Assembly (NCBI GenBank): GCA_965232285.1
Contig: CBDDPL010000004.1
Location: 6,836,013 to 6,900,012, forward strand
DNA from: Denitrobaculum sp965232285
GTDB taxonomy: Bacteria; Pseudomonadota; Alphaproteobacteria; Kiloniellales; Kiloniellaceae
Reading direction: 5' to 3'
Length of the DNA stretch: 64,000 nt
Positions 53,583-61,730 of the stretch are shown here, in pieces. Under the pieces are notes generated by a model. It did not search any database and was not told where the DNA came from. It worked only from the letters and a program-made list of their open reading frames with translations. Position 1 is the first letter of the stretch. Each line of letters starts with the position of its first letter. The translations under genes were made by a program, and so were the position numbers.

Positions 53583-54197
53583 ATGATGCCTCGCTTCAGT
53601 GACGCGTTTTGCAAGGTTTCGAGTGGGATGGCAGATTGGATCCAGGCGTTGGTTCCGCCCGAAGGTCAGGATTTCTGGGTTTTTGGCTACGGATCTTTGA
53701 TCTGGAACCCCGGATTTCCGCATATTGAAGTTCGCGCCGGTGTTCTCGAGGGCTACCATCGGCACTTTTGCGTTTACTCCCACCTTTACCGCGGCACGCC
53801 GGACTGCCCGGGCCTGGTTCTCGGACTGGATCATGGCGGAGCCTGCCAAGGCCTGGTGTTCCGGGTGCCGGGCGCGGAGACCATGGATGTCATGCGGTAC
53901 CTCGATGACCGGGAAATGGTGACGGGCGTCTACCTGCCCGGCTGGCATGAAGTATCGACGGCCAGTGGGACGGTTTCAGCGATCACCTTCGTGGCGGATC
54001 CGGACCACGAGCAGTACGCCGGGCGTTTGCCCCGGGAGGAACTGGTGCAGCTTGTGCGGCAAGGCCGAGGGCAGCGCGGGACCTGTCGCGATTATCTCGA
54101 GAACACAGTGCATCATCTGACCGCCCTTGGGTTGCACGATGATTACCTGTCGGAATTGCTGCGCGAAGTCACGACCCGGTCCGACGGTGGCCAATAG
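53583..54197 (+). CDS. ChaC-like gamma-glutamylcyclotransferase
   Basis: The 204-residue frame starts ATGATG at 53583; an ATG at 53628 (MADWIQAL) would remove 15 residues. FGYGSLIWNP (about 34-43) is the substrate-binding signature of the family, and the general-acid Glu lies in YLDDREMVTGVY. ChaC enzymes split the gamma-glutamyl bond of glutathione to give 5-oxoproline and Cys-Gly. It is divergent from DUF2125 and convergent with the small zinc-ribbon gene. Confidence 0.9.
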   Translation: MMPRFSDAFCKVSSGMADWIQALVPPEGQDFWVFGYGSLIWNPGFPHIEVRAGVLEGYHRHFCVYSHLYRGTPDCPGLVLGLDHGGACQGLVFRVPGAETMDVMRYLDDREMVTGVYLPGWHEVSTASGTVSAITFVADPDHEQYAGRLPREELVQLVRQGRGQRGTCRDYLENTVHHLTALGLHDDYLSELLREVTTRSDGGQ

Positions 54198-54240
54198 CAG
54201 AATCCCTGATCTTTGTTTCTGATCTTTGTCCCTGGGCTTT

Positions 54241-54426
54241 CTACTCGAACAGCTTCATGACGTCGTCGAAGTCGATCAGGAGATACGCCAAGGCCGCCAC
54301 CATGAGCGCGCCCAGGGGGTAGGTGTACCAGGGATGGACCAGCGGGTTATTGGTTCCGCAGACCTGGCAAACATCCTGATCGATCTGAAGCTCGGCTTCA
54401 CAGTTTCTGCAGAGGCGCTTTGACAT
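54241..54426 (-). CDS. Small zinc-ribbon membrane protein, 61 residues
   Basis: The ATG at 54426 has GGAG at good spacing. The N-terminal part has two CxxC knuckles (CRNC at about 6-9, CQVC at about 20-23) as in zinc ribbons, followed by one membrane segment LGALMVAALAYLLIDF (about 38-53) and a short acidic end. Composition and strong motifs indicate a true gene despite its size. It precedes no operon partner but follows plsC in the same direction (34-base gap). Function unknown. Confidence 0.75.
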   Translation of the reverse strand: MSKRLCRNCEAELQIDQDVCQVCGTNNPLVHPWYTYPLGALMVAALAYLLIDFDDVMKLFE

Positions 54427-54459
54427 GCTGGGACTCCGGGACATCTAAGCTGATCCGCG

Positions 54460-55257
54460 CTAATCGTTTGAACGGCCTGCGGTGGCCGGACCCTGATTGC
54501 CCTTCTCGGGTTCTGCACTCGCTTCGTAGGGCGAATCGTGGTGCACGGGAATTGGAAGCTCTTTACAGGCCGTCTCGACCGCATCTTCCAACCTGGGCAG
54601 GAATTCCTTGCGCGGCAGGCCGGGCTCGATGGCGGGCAGAATTTCCATCGTGATCGTGCCGGGCCGTTTGGCGAAGGCACGGCGGCGCCAAAAGTAGCCT
54701 GAGTTCAGTGCGACCGGAACGACAGGGACCTTCAACTGCCCATAGAGCGCGGCGACCCCGGGTTGATAGGGTAGCCGCTGTTGCGGCGGCACGCGGGTGC
54801 CTTCGGGAAAGATGATGATCGGGCGCCCTTCGGCGATCACCTCCCGGGCATTGGCGATCATCTGCTTAAGCGCTGTCGCCCCGCCTGAACGGTCGATGCC
54901 GATGGCGCCAGAGCGTGCGGTAAACCAGCCGAACAGCGGAATCCAGTTCAACTCTCGCTTCATGACGTAGCAGGGATGTTCGAGCAGAATGCTGAAGACC
55001 ATGGTCTCCCAGGCCGACTGATGTTTCGATGCGATAATGAAGGGCGGTTCAGGCAGGTGTTCCAGGCCTTTGACCTCATGATCGAGCCGGCAGACGAACT
55101 TCAGCATCGCGAAGGTCATCCGCGTCCAGATCTTACCCACCATCGAGCTGGCGCGGGGAGGGAGCAGGAGAATCGGCAGGCAGACTGTGAGGTAGATGGT
55201 GCTCCAGCCGAAGAACAGGGCGTTGAAAATCAGGGAGCGGATAACGATCATGTTCAT
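54460..55257 (-). CDS. plsC: 1-acyl-sn-glycerol-3-phosphate acyltransferase
   Basis: The 265-residue membrane-bound enzyme makes phosphatidic acid from lysophosphatidate. An N-terminal hydrophobic stretch (about 5-30) is followed by the acyltransferase block I KHQSAWET (HX4E form, common in alphaproteobacteria), block III FPEGTRVPP, and VPVVPVALNSG. Its start overlaps the ydcF stop by 4 bases, so it belongs to the unit after ftsEX. Confidence 0.9.
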   Translation of the reverse strand: MNMIVIRSLIFNALFFGWSTIYLTVCLPILLLPPRASSMVGKIWTRMTFAMLKFVCRLDHEVKGLEHLPEPPFIIASKHQSAWETMVFSILLEHPCYVMKRELNWIPLFGWFTARSGAIGIDRSGGATALKQMIANAREVIAEGRPIIIFPEGTRVPPQQRLPYQPGVAALYGQLKVPVVPVALNSGYFWRRRAFAKRPGTITMEILPAIEPGLPRKEFLPRLEDAVETACKELPIPVHHDSPYEASAEPEKGNQGPATAGRSND

Positions 55258-55874
55258 ACAGGGATAATGTAGCTTCTCAGCAGCGCCACAAGGTATTTGT
55301 TGTATTCAGTGATGATCAGACCCGCACTGCCGGGCCAGCGCCACCAGTCGTGTTGTTTGAAGTTCGTTGGGAAGACCGGATTCGGAATGATCTGTACGTC
55401 GGGCATGACGCGGTTGAATTCCACCAGGCTTCGCGGCATGTGATAGGCGGCGGTGACGAGGCGCAGGGAGCGAAAGCTCTGTTCCTCCATCCATTGCCCT
55501 GTTTCGACGGCATTGCCGACCGTGTCGACGGCGCGTCCGAGCGTCAGGCAGCAGGTCACGCCGCTCGGGCTGCGCTGAAAGATTTTGAGGAGCTCCTCGA
55601 CTTCCACGCCCTGGTGTACGCCTGACACGAAGAGCTTTTTTGCGCGCTGCCGCGCGATCAGATCGAAACCCTGTTCCAGGCGCCCGCTGCCGCCGGTCAG
55701 GACCACGATCGCATCGGTCTTGCGCAACGGGTCGGTAACGTTCTTGGGTAAGGTCGAGGCAAACCAGAGGAGGCCGCCGACCCAGATCAGGGCACCGGCG
55801 AGAGCGGATAGAGCAAAGAAGGCAAGCCAGCGCCGGCCGCGGCGCTGTGAAAATCGCTTGGGTTGTCCCTTCAT
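55254..55874 (-). CDS. YdcF/DUF218 family protein
   Basis: The start at 55874 has AGAGGA before the ATG; the longer frame to 55928 runs into a repeat element. The 206 residues have an N-terminal membrane segment (about 15-38) and a DUF218 domain with DAIVVLTGGSGRLEQG, KKLFVSGVHQGV and LVTAAYHMPRSLVEF. The family includes SanA/ElyC-type envelope proteins thought to handle lipid carriers. Overlaps plsC by 4 bases. Its upstream region is repeat copy B. Confidence 0.85.
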   Translation of the reverse strand: MKGQPKRFSQRRGRRWLAFFALSALAGALIWVGGLLWFASTLPKNVTDPLRKTDAIVVLTGGSGRLEQGFDLIARQRAKKLFVSGVHQGVEVEELLKIFQRSPSGVTCCLTLGRAVDTVGNAVETGQWMEEQSFRSLRLVTAAYHMPRSLVEFNRVMPDVQIIPNPVFPTNFKQHDWWRWPGSAGLIITEYNKYLVALLRSYIIPV

Positions 55875-55886
55875 TCGTCCTCTAGT

Positions 55887-56007
55887 TTCTATAGCGCAAT
55901 GCGTTTTTTCCGGATCGTAGCGCCTCAAAATTTGCGTTTGAGGTCAGCACCTTGCCGATCGAAAGGCAGAGGGTTCTGAGATCGACTAAACGCACTTTGC
56001 TCTGATC
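55887..56007. repeat. Nested-palindrome repeat, copy B (about 121 bp)
   Basis: The segment begins CTATAGCGCAATGCGTTTTT and ends AAACGCACTTTGCTCTGATC. It aligns without gaps to the reverse complement of copy A (shared blocks CTATAGC, CGTTTTT, CTCAAAAT, TGCGTT, TAAACGC, GCTCT) and to copy C at about 60-65% by eye. It lies between ftsX and ydcF and supplies most of the ydcF leader, so it may affect expression of ydcF and plsC. Confidence 0.65.
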
Positions 56008-56077
56008 CGTTAGCCAGTGCCCAGTGGAATAAAAACGTGAATCGGCCTCATCTTCAACAGCTTAGGCCCCGAGGAGA

Positions 56078-56968
56078 TCACGGGATACGTGCAAGTGTCC
56101 GTAAAACAGTGATCCGCGCGGTCAGCATGGCGACCAGTGCAGCCGCAAAGGGCAGCGTTCCAAGCAGCGCCCATTCCAGCGGTATCAGTGTGAGCTCCGG
56201 CAATAGAGCCGTTCCCGCCCTGCCCAAGAGCTGGCTGATGCCAAGGATGGTGACGGCCGCGAGGGTGATGCCGACCAGGCCGCCGTAAAAGCCGAGTTTG
56301 AGGGCATGGATCTGGAATTCACGGGCGACATAGCCGTCCTGAGCACCGATCAGGTGCAGCAGCTCAACAATTTGGTAGTGGACCGCGAGACCCATGCGGG
56401 TCACGAACACCACCATGATAACGGCCGAGAGGCCGACCAGGAGCACAACCAATGCCGCCACGATTTCGATGGAGCGGGCCAGGCTGAGCAGGTTTCCAAG
56501 CCAGCGTTGATGGTCGTCGATGGCCGCGCCCGGCACGATGGCCTCGACCTGAACCGAAAGTGCCGCCGTGTTCGGCGGCGTTAACTGATCGATCTCCACG
56601 GCGATCAAATCGGGCAGTGGAAGTTCCGAAAGACCGGAACTCTGCCCCAGCCAGGGCTCAAGGAGCGCGGCCGTTTCAGCGGGGCTCATATGGTTGGCGG
56701 ACAGAACGCCCGGACTCTGGAGCAGCAGCCGCATGACGTTTTCCCGGCGCTCCTCGATCGCAGCTTCGGTCAAGCCCTCTTCGCTGACCGGCAACTGCAC
56801 GGTGATCTGTCCGGACAGGCCATGGTCCCAGCGCGTGACGATCTTGCTCATGGCCATGGCGCTGACCAGGGCAAGTGCGGCCAGGTAGACCATGACGGCG
56901 ACAAGCCAGGGTAGAAAACGGCCCGTGGCATCGCGATTGAGAGGGACGACGGAGCGGCGAAACAGCAT
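56078..56968 (-). CDS. ftsX: Cell-division protein FtsX
   Basis: A 296-residue inner-membrane protein with four membrane segments (about 22-42, 165-190, 225-245, 262-285) and a periplasmic loop between the first two, as in FtsX. With FtsE it forms an ABC-like complex that regulates peptidoglycan hydrolases at the septum. It starts 1 base after ftsE. The sequence is divergent, as is usual for alphaproteobacterial FtsX; assignment rests on topology and on FtsE. Confidence 0.88.
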   Translation of the reverse strand: MLFRRSVVPLNRDATGRFLPWLVAVMVYLAALALVSAMAMSKIVTRWDHGLSGQITVQLPVSEEGLTEAAIEERRENVMRLLLQSPGVLSANHMSPAETAALLEPWLGQSSGLSELPLPDLIAVEIDQLTPPNTAALSVQVEAIVPGAAIDDHQRWLGNLLSLARSIEIVAALVVLLVGLSAVIMVVFVTRMGLAVHYQIVELLHLIGAQDGYVAREFQIHALKLGFYGGLVGITLAAVTILGISQLLGRAGTALLPELTLIPLEWALLGTLPFAAALVAMLTARITVLRTLARIP

Positions 56969-56969
56969 C

Positions 56970-57734
56970 TTAACGCGCGCTTTCCGCTGTTCCCTGGGTT
57001 TCGGCAGAGGGGTCGGCCGCAGATTGACCGGCCGGTTGATAGCCCGGCATATCGCTGGTCCGAATCAGGGTTTCGGCATGTTCCAGCCGGACTTCGCCGC
57101 GTACAAGCCGAACGACGGGATAGCGAAAGCGGGAGATCAGCGCCTCGTTATGCGTGGCGACGACGATGGTCGTTCCGCGCTTGTTGAGTTCCTCGAACAG
57201 ATAGAGCAGCCGCTCCGCGATACGGTTGTCGACATTGCCTGTCGGTTCGTCTGCTAGGAGCAGGCTTGGGCGCGATACGACGGCCCGTGCGATGGCGACC
57301 CGCTGCTGTTGACCGCCGGAAAGAGTGGCCGGCTTGGCATCTAGGTGATCCGCCAGCCCCACCCAGGTCAGAAGCTCCACAACGTCCTTGCGGATCTCCT
57401 CCGAGCGCTGGCCGCTGACTTTCAATGGCAGCGCAACGTTCTCCAGGGTGCTGAGGTGATCAAGCAGCCTGAAATCCTGGAAGACCACACCGATCCGTCG
57501 TCGGAGCAAAGCCGCGTCATGACGGGACAGCGAAGAGACATCCCGGCCGAAGAGGCTGATTCGCCCGCTGGTCGGGCGATGAGCCAGGTACATCATCTTC
57601 AGCAGCGACGATTTACCCGCGCCACTTGCGCCGATTACGAAATGAAACGAGCCGGGCGCCAGATCCAATGACACGCGATCAAGGATTTCAGGGCCTGCCC
57701 CATATCGCAGAGAAACGTCCTGAAAGCGAATCAA
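56970..57734 (-). CDS. ftsE: Cell-division ATP-binding protein FtsE
   Basis: A 254-residue ABC ATPase with RFQDVSLRYG at the start, Walker A GASGAGKSS (about 36-44), VFQDFRLLDHLS Q-loop, signature LSGGQQQRVAIARA (about 138-151), Walker B LLLADEPTGNVD and the switch His in VVATHNEAL. The first half matches FtsE closely. About 30 extra residues at the C-terminus form a polar tail. First gene of the leftward unit, divergent from the MJ0042 protein gene. Confidence 0.92.
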   Translation of the reverse strand: MIRFQDVSLRYGAGPEILDRVSLDLAPGSFHFVIGASGAGKSSLLKMMYLAHRPTSGRISLFGRDVSSLSRHDAALLRRRIGVVFQDFRLLDHLSTLENVALPLKVSGQRSEEIRKDVVELLTWVGLADHLDAKPATLSGGQQQRVAIARAVVSRPSLLLADEPTGNVDNRIAERLLYLFEELNKRGTTIVVATHNEALISRFRYPVVRLVRGEVRLEHAETLIRTSDMPGYQPAGQSAADPSAETQGTAESAR

Positions 57735-58091
57735 GATACAAGCGATCCTATGATGAGATGCCGGGGTCTGATCATTCTAGTTTGCATCAAAGCGAAACGA
57801 TAATCAGCCTTCCTTGCAGTGGGCCAGGGGACAAATCGCCGACTTCATCGTTTCAACTGCGAGGCATCATCGGCCTTGTCGAGAGAATGACACAGGCGTC
57901 GCATCGAGGTAAAGCGTTCAGCGCCCGGCTTGCGTTGCTAAAGAGCGGCTCATATAAGATTAACCGTTTTGCGCTAGACCGATGCTCGAAAACAAGGGCG
58001 TGGAGAGAGGCGCTAAGGGCTTAAAATGGTGGCGTTGCGTGACCAGGTTCGATTCCTCGAAAAGAGAAGCTGAAGGGGCTGGTAGGGTAGA

Positions 58092-58952
58092 ATGATTGTT
58101 ACCTGTCCGTCCTGTGAGACCAGCTTTGCCGTGGATGAGTCTCTGCTTGGCCCACGTGGCCGCAAGGTTCGTTGCAGCGAGTGCGCCCACCGTTGGCACC
58201 AGTTGCCCGAGGACGCAGGCACAGAGCTGGCGCCCCCCGCAGCGGCCGAGGCGCCCGAGTCTGCTCCTGAGCCAGCGCCCGAGACGCCGGCTGAGGCCGT
58301 TGAAGAGGCACCCGCGGAGCCGGAGTCGCCGGAGGTCGTTCCGGCGCCGGAGGACAAAGAAGAACCCTCACCTCCGCCTGTTCGGGGCCCGAAGCTCTTT
58401 GAAGCCGAGGAGGAGGATATCCTCGATGACGGTGACCGCAGATTTGCGGTGCTGGGCTGGAGTATCTTCCTGATCGTATTCATTCTGATCGGCTGCGGGT
58501 TCTATTTTGGGCAGAAGCAGATCGTGGCCTTTGAACCGCGGTTCCAGAAACTCTACGACCTCGTCGGGCTCTCTGCCCATGACGAGACCGAAGTCGCCGA
58601 AGCGATCCCCGGCGAAGGCCTCTCTATTCCCGCCGACAAACTCCTGAAAAGCCGCAAACGCGTCAGTGGCGAGGCGATGATTGTCATTGAAGGGAGCGTC
58701 GTGAACGACACAGAACTGGACCAGGCTGTGCCGACCTTGCGGGCGACGGTCGCAAATGCGAAGTCTGAAATCCTGGCGCGCTGGTACTTTGAGGCTGATG
58801 CGACCCGGATCGGTCCCAGCGATGAGGTGACTTTCGGAACCTCTATCGCAGACGATTGGGGCGATCAGGGAATTGGTATCTCCATCATCTTCGTCTCGGA
58901 CGAAACCGAGCAAAACGAGCCCAGCATCGGTCCGTCTGCCGTTAAGCCGTAA
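58092..58952 (+). CDS. MJ0042/DUF3426 zinc-finger membrane protein
   Basis: The N-terminal zinc ribbon has CPSC (about 5-8) and CSEC (about 29-32) in the MJ0042 pattern. A long acidic Pro/Glu/Ala-rich linker (about 45-110), one membrane segment (about 120-140, FLIVFILIGCGFYFG) and a DUF3426-like domain with IVIEGSVVNDTELDQAVPTL follow. The family is usually divergent from ftsE in these bacteria, as here, which suggests an envelope or division link, but no function is known. Confidence 0.87.
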   Translation: MIVTCPSCETSFAVDESLLGPRGRKVRCSECAHRWHQLPEDAGTELAPPAAAEAPESAPEPAPETPAEAVEEAPAEPESPEVVPAPEDKEEPSPPPVRGPKLFEAEEEDILDDGDRRFAVLGWSIFLIVFILIGCGFYFGQKQIVAFEPRFQKLYDLVGLSAHDETEVAEAIPGEGLSIPADKLLKSRKRVSGEAMIVIEGSVVNDTELDQAVPTLRATVANAKSEILARWYFEADATRIGPSDEVTFGTSIADDWGDQGIGISIIFVSDETEQNEPSIGPSAVKP

Positions 58953-59064
58953 GAATGCCGGTCGCCTGTCGACGCCCGTTTCGGGTTTATTCAGCCGGCC
59001 TCACAAACATCGCAGATTGAAACGCGGCGCTGTGCTTCGCCTGATCAAGGCGCGTCTGAGCGGT

Positions 59065-59360
59065 TAGAGCATATTCCGACCACACGGGATCATTTGACCG
59101 GGGAGATTTTCCGTTCTGACAAGGCACGGTTCGCAATGCGATGCGGCGCATCGGATGCCGCCGCATCGGATAAGAGCCGTAACGCTGTCAGAGCGGAAAA
59201 GAACCCGGCCTCCGGTGGTGTTTGAAGAGTCATCGGCCGCGTTGCGATGCTTGCCCGATGCGCCGTATCGGATGCCGCTGCATCGCGCTGCGCAACGCGC
59301 CTTGCCGAATGAGACTTCAAACACCATCAAATTGATCCCGTGCGGTCGGAAAATGCTCTA
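59065..59360. mobile_element. MITE-like element with 34-bp terminal inverted repeats
   Basis: The ends TAGAGCATATTCCGACC (59065) and, inverted, TAGAGCATTTTCCGACC (59360) start arms of about 34 bp that differ at two positions and one indel. Inside are two further large hairpins: TTTTCCGTTCTGACA/TGTCAGAGCGGAAAA in the left half and GGTGTTTGAAGAGTC/GACTTCAAACACC in the right half. A segment with CATCGGATGCCG is repeated in both. No frame codes for a transposase, so it is non-autonomous. It resembles RIME-type intergenic mosaic elements of alphaproteobacteria. Confidence 0.75.
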
Positions 59361-59940
59361 GCGCCAAAGCCCTGGATCTTGAGTTTGAAATCCGTGGTCC
59401 GCCCGGCGGCGGCAGCCTGCGCGTTTTCTGTCCGTTTCGACGCAATACTCTCTTGCGGCCCGGACCCGAAGATGAAGGATGATTAAACAGCAGATGAAAA
59501 ACAAAAATCCGGCTTCTCCGGCCCTTGTGCTGTGTTAGTCGTGCTGTGTTAATCGAGATCAGATACGCGGGCATAGCGGCGCGAGGGTGAAGCTGGCGCT
59601 TGGCACAGCTTCTTTAGATGTGAAGCTTTGCCCTCGCCCGGGAGCTTGGCGAAGGACAGCTCAGTCAGGATTGACTGACGGGGCTGACATGTCTGCCCGA
59701 TCCCTGTGACTGACGGCTCTATCCGTGGAAGCGCCCGGTAAGTGTGATGTAAAAATATATAAAATCAATCTATTTGACGTCTATTTTTATAATAGAATGA
59801 TAATTAATCTCAATTATTCACGTTTAATTGATTTTTTGTAGTGCAGAAATTTTTGGAAGCTTCTTCCTGGGGCGCGCAAGTACTTGGAGGAAAGGCCGGA
59901 ATATGCAGTGTATGACGCAGGGGTCGCGTCACCTGAAACA

Positions 59941-60059
59941 TGACAGCGACCCGCGGCTTTCCCGAATCTCAATGCTTCAAGATTTGCTTTGGAAATCAGT
60001 GTTTTGCTGGTCGAAAGGCAATGAATCTTGAGCCCTCTCAAACGCAATTTGCATTAGTC
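59941..60059. repeat. Nested-palindrome repeat, copy C (about 119 bp)
   Basis: This segment has the same orientation as copy B. It shares AGCG, CAAGATTTGC against CAAAATTTGC, TCGAAAGGCA (exact), AAACGCA and TTTGC, and aligns without gaps over 119 bases with about 75 matches. It ends next to the start codon of the PAS_5 gene, so it makes up that gene's leader. Confidence 0.6.
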
Positions 60060-60060
60060 T

Positions 60061-60588
60061 ATGCTGCAGGCGGTCTCTCTCTCGGAGGTGGACGCTGGGC
60101 ATCCGGTGTCGGTGATGGCGCATTACTTTGCAGCCATGCCGCGGGAAGTCTGTCCGCTGGCGCCGCTTTGGTCCGACTTCGATCCCATGGCCGTCCCTCG
60201 AGCCCTGGCTTGGATCATACTTATCAGTCGCGAAGATCCCACCTCAAGCGGGCATGTGGTGCGGCTGATGGGTGAGGGAGCCATCAATCTCTACTCTGCC
60301 AACTTGACCGGCATGACAATCTTTCAGGCCTATGAAAGAGGTCTTGTCTCTGACCCCTGGCAAAATCTGGCTGAGGTCGCGGACACCCGTCAAGCGACCT
60401 TTCACCGTGGCAACGTTCCGCGGCAGGAAAGGAAATTCATCCGAATCTATCGCGGCTGTTTCCCTTTCTGCGATGAAAAGCGTGACATCACGCGTTTGAT
60501 TGTCGTGATCGCACCCATTGACAAGACTGTATCGGAGTATTGGGGCCTGCAGACACAGCCTGCCAGGCCCGGGCCCGATCTCGCCTAG
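60061..60588 (+). CDS. PAS_5 domain protein
   Basis: A 175-residue protein that fits the alphaproteobacterial PAS_5 family: PLWSDFDPMAVPRALAWIIL (binding-site helix), GHVVRLMGEGAINLYSANLTGM (FRLMGT-like core) and RGCFPFCDEKRDITRLIVVI as the last strands. There is no output domain, so it probably works through protein contact or as a sensor with a partner. The ATG has no clear ribosome site and abuts repeat copy C, and a later ATG is possible. Confidence 0.75.
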   Translation: MLQAVSLSEVDAGHPVSVMAHYFAAMPREVCPLAPLWSDFDPMAVPRALAWIILISREDPTSSGHVVRLMGEGAINLYSANLTGMTIFQAYERGLVSDPWQNLAEVADTRQATFHRGNVPRQERKFIRIYRGCFPFCDEKRDITRLIVVIAPIDKTVSEYWGLQTQPARPGPDLA

Positions 60589-60635
60589 ACCGGATTCTGG
60601 GTGAGCAGGGCATCGCCAACGCTACCTGATTTGCT

Positions 60636-61076
60636 CTAGCTTGCCTTTTGCTGGGACGGACGCCGAAACTTGGTACCAAGACCGATCTCTTTTGCAAGTT
60701 TACGGCGTTCCTGGGAGTAGTTCGGCGCAACGACGGGATAGTCGTCGGGCAGGTTCCAGCGGTCCCGATAGTCCTCGATGGACAGGCCGTGGTTACGCTT
60801 GAGGTAGCGCTTCAAGACCCTGAGTTTTTTACCGTCTTCCAGGCAAACGATGTAGTCGGGAGTGACCGATTTAGAAATCGGCACCGCAGGCTTGGGGCGC
60901 ATCGGAGGCGGCGCCGGCGGATCCACATTGGCCAGGGCGCTGTAGACGTCGCGCAACAGTTCCGGCAATTCTTCGGCCGCTACCTGATTGTTGGAAACAT
61001 GTGCGATTACGACGTCGACTGTACATTTCAAAAGATCAGCGTCTTTGACTTCCTCTACCTTGGCGTCGCTGTTCAT
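60636..61076 (-). CDS. mucR: MucR/Ros-family transcriptional regulator
   Basis: Taken from the ATG at 61076 (146 residues; GGA upstream). The C-terminal zinc-finger-type domain is clear: TPDYIVCLEDGKKLRVLKRY (about 71-90), then GLSIEDYRDRWNLPDDYPVV and APNYSQERRKLAKEIGLG. Oddly, the position of the first zinc His is Tyr (LKRYLKRNH, usually LKRHL) and the second Cys is Asp (CLED), so the metal site is incomplete; Ros/MucR homologues that fold without zinc are known. MucR proteins bind AT-rich, TpA-containing DNA and silence surface, motility and cell-cycle genes. Its own upstream region is AT-rich. Confidence 0.88.
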   Translation of the reverse strand: MNSDAKVEEVKDADLLKCTVDVVIAHVSNNQVAAEELPELLRDVYSALANVDPPAPPPMRPKPAVPISKSVTPDYIVCLEDGKKLRVLKRYLKRNHGLSIEDYRDRWNLPDDYPVVAPNYSQERRKLAKEIGLGTKFRRPSQQKAS

Positions 61077-61730
61077 CGGTGTTTTTCCATAAGAGACAAC
61101 TTCATCGCATCTTCGTTTAAGAGACTCTATAACATTCAGCTCTGTAAGCATTGTATCAGCCTGCGTAAGAGTGTTTAAACAGTTTTATGTTGTTTACGAA
61201 AATTGCGTTAAATTTTCCTTTAGAGCTGTCGCGGAATAGAGGCCAAGCGGGCCCAAGGAACAAACAGCGCCGCCCTCTTGATCTGGATGCGGCCTCGGCA
61301 TTGCGCCTGCGCAGAGCTTCCGGCCCGATCCGTCCCTGGACAGGCGTTTCCTTGCTTCCGATAGCTTGAGGTTCCCAAATGCCAGGTCGGTTGCGCCAGC
61401 GCGTTAACCCCATGTTAATCTTAATTACCGCAGTATGCGGGATGAGAAGAACCTGGTCAGAGCCTGCATTTCGAGGCTGGCCGACGCGGTTGGCAGAGAG
61501 CGGTTTGTGTGTTTCCCGGGGCACCGGGCCTTAAGATCTGTGTTTGAAATCGGGTCTGGCTGCTTGAGGGACGGAGCATCGCGAGGCGGTTGAAACACCA
61601 CAGGCTCCGGATTGCTGCCAGGTGCGGTCTCTTGATTGCATGACAGAGGTCATTTGGACTTGTTTTCGCTGGTGGAAATTAGCTTCAGGAAACGTAGGAT
61701 CGGGTTCCGTGATGGACGCAAGGTGCGGTG
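61077..61730. other. Intergenic region between mucR and cpdR
   Basis: About 650 bases without a convincing gene. The first 150 are AT-rich and probably hold the mucR promoter. A CtrA-type box lies at 61404-61418. From 61440 to 61640 the sequence is GC-rich, with no hairpin-plus-T-run and no tRNA-like fold that I can find. Confidence 0.45.
61404..61418. promoter_or_regulatory. CtrA-type box (TTAA-N7-TTAA)
   Basis: TTAACCCCATGTTAA matches the full CtrA site TTAA-N7-TTAA(C/T), and TTAAT follows two bases later. It lies 313 bases before cpdR and about 330 before mucR. CpdR controls CtrA proteolysis in Caulobacter, so a CtrA site here would close a feedback loop; the distance leaves this tentative. 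Confidence 0.5.

Larger units (their letters stand above)
58953..60060. other. 1.1-kb gene-free, repeat-rich region
   Basis: Besides the MITE-like element and repeat copy C it contains a tandem duplication of GTGCTGTGTTARTC (59527-59540, 59541-59554) and a strongly AT-rich island at 59745-59835. Within that island ATAATT-AATCTC-AATTAT (59800-59817) is a Fur-like dyad. No convincing gene is present; the short frames overlap the repeats. The AT-rich island may be the promoter region of the PAS_5 gene. Confidence 0.5.

Noticed and set aside
54208..54230. Short direct repeat TGATCTTTGT after the ChaC gene
   Set aside because: Two ten-base copies in a 40-base spacer with no structure or conservation evidence; not worth a separate call.
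58040..58065. tRNA-like T-loop motif GGTTCGATTCC
   Set aside because: The flanking stem is imperfect, and no acceptor, D or anticodon arms can be drawn around it.
59903..60031. 42-codon frame starting MQCMTQGSRH with AAAGG upstream
   Set aside because: Two thirds of it lie in repeat copy C, and the peptide has no coding-like features. It is more simply explained by the repeat.
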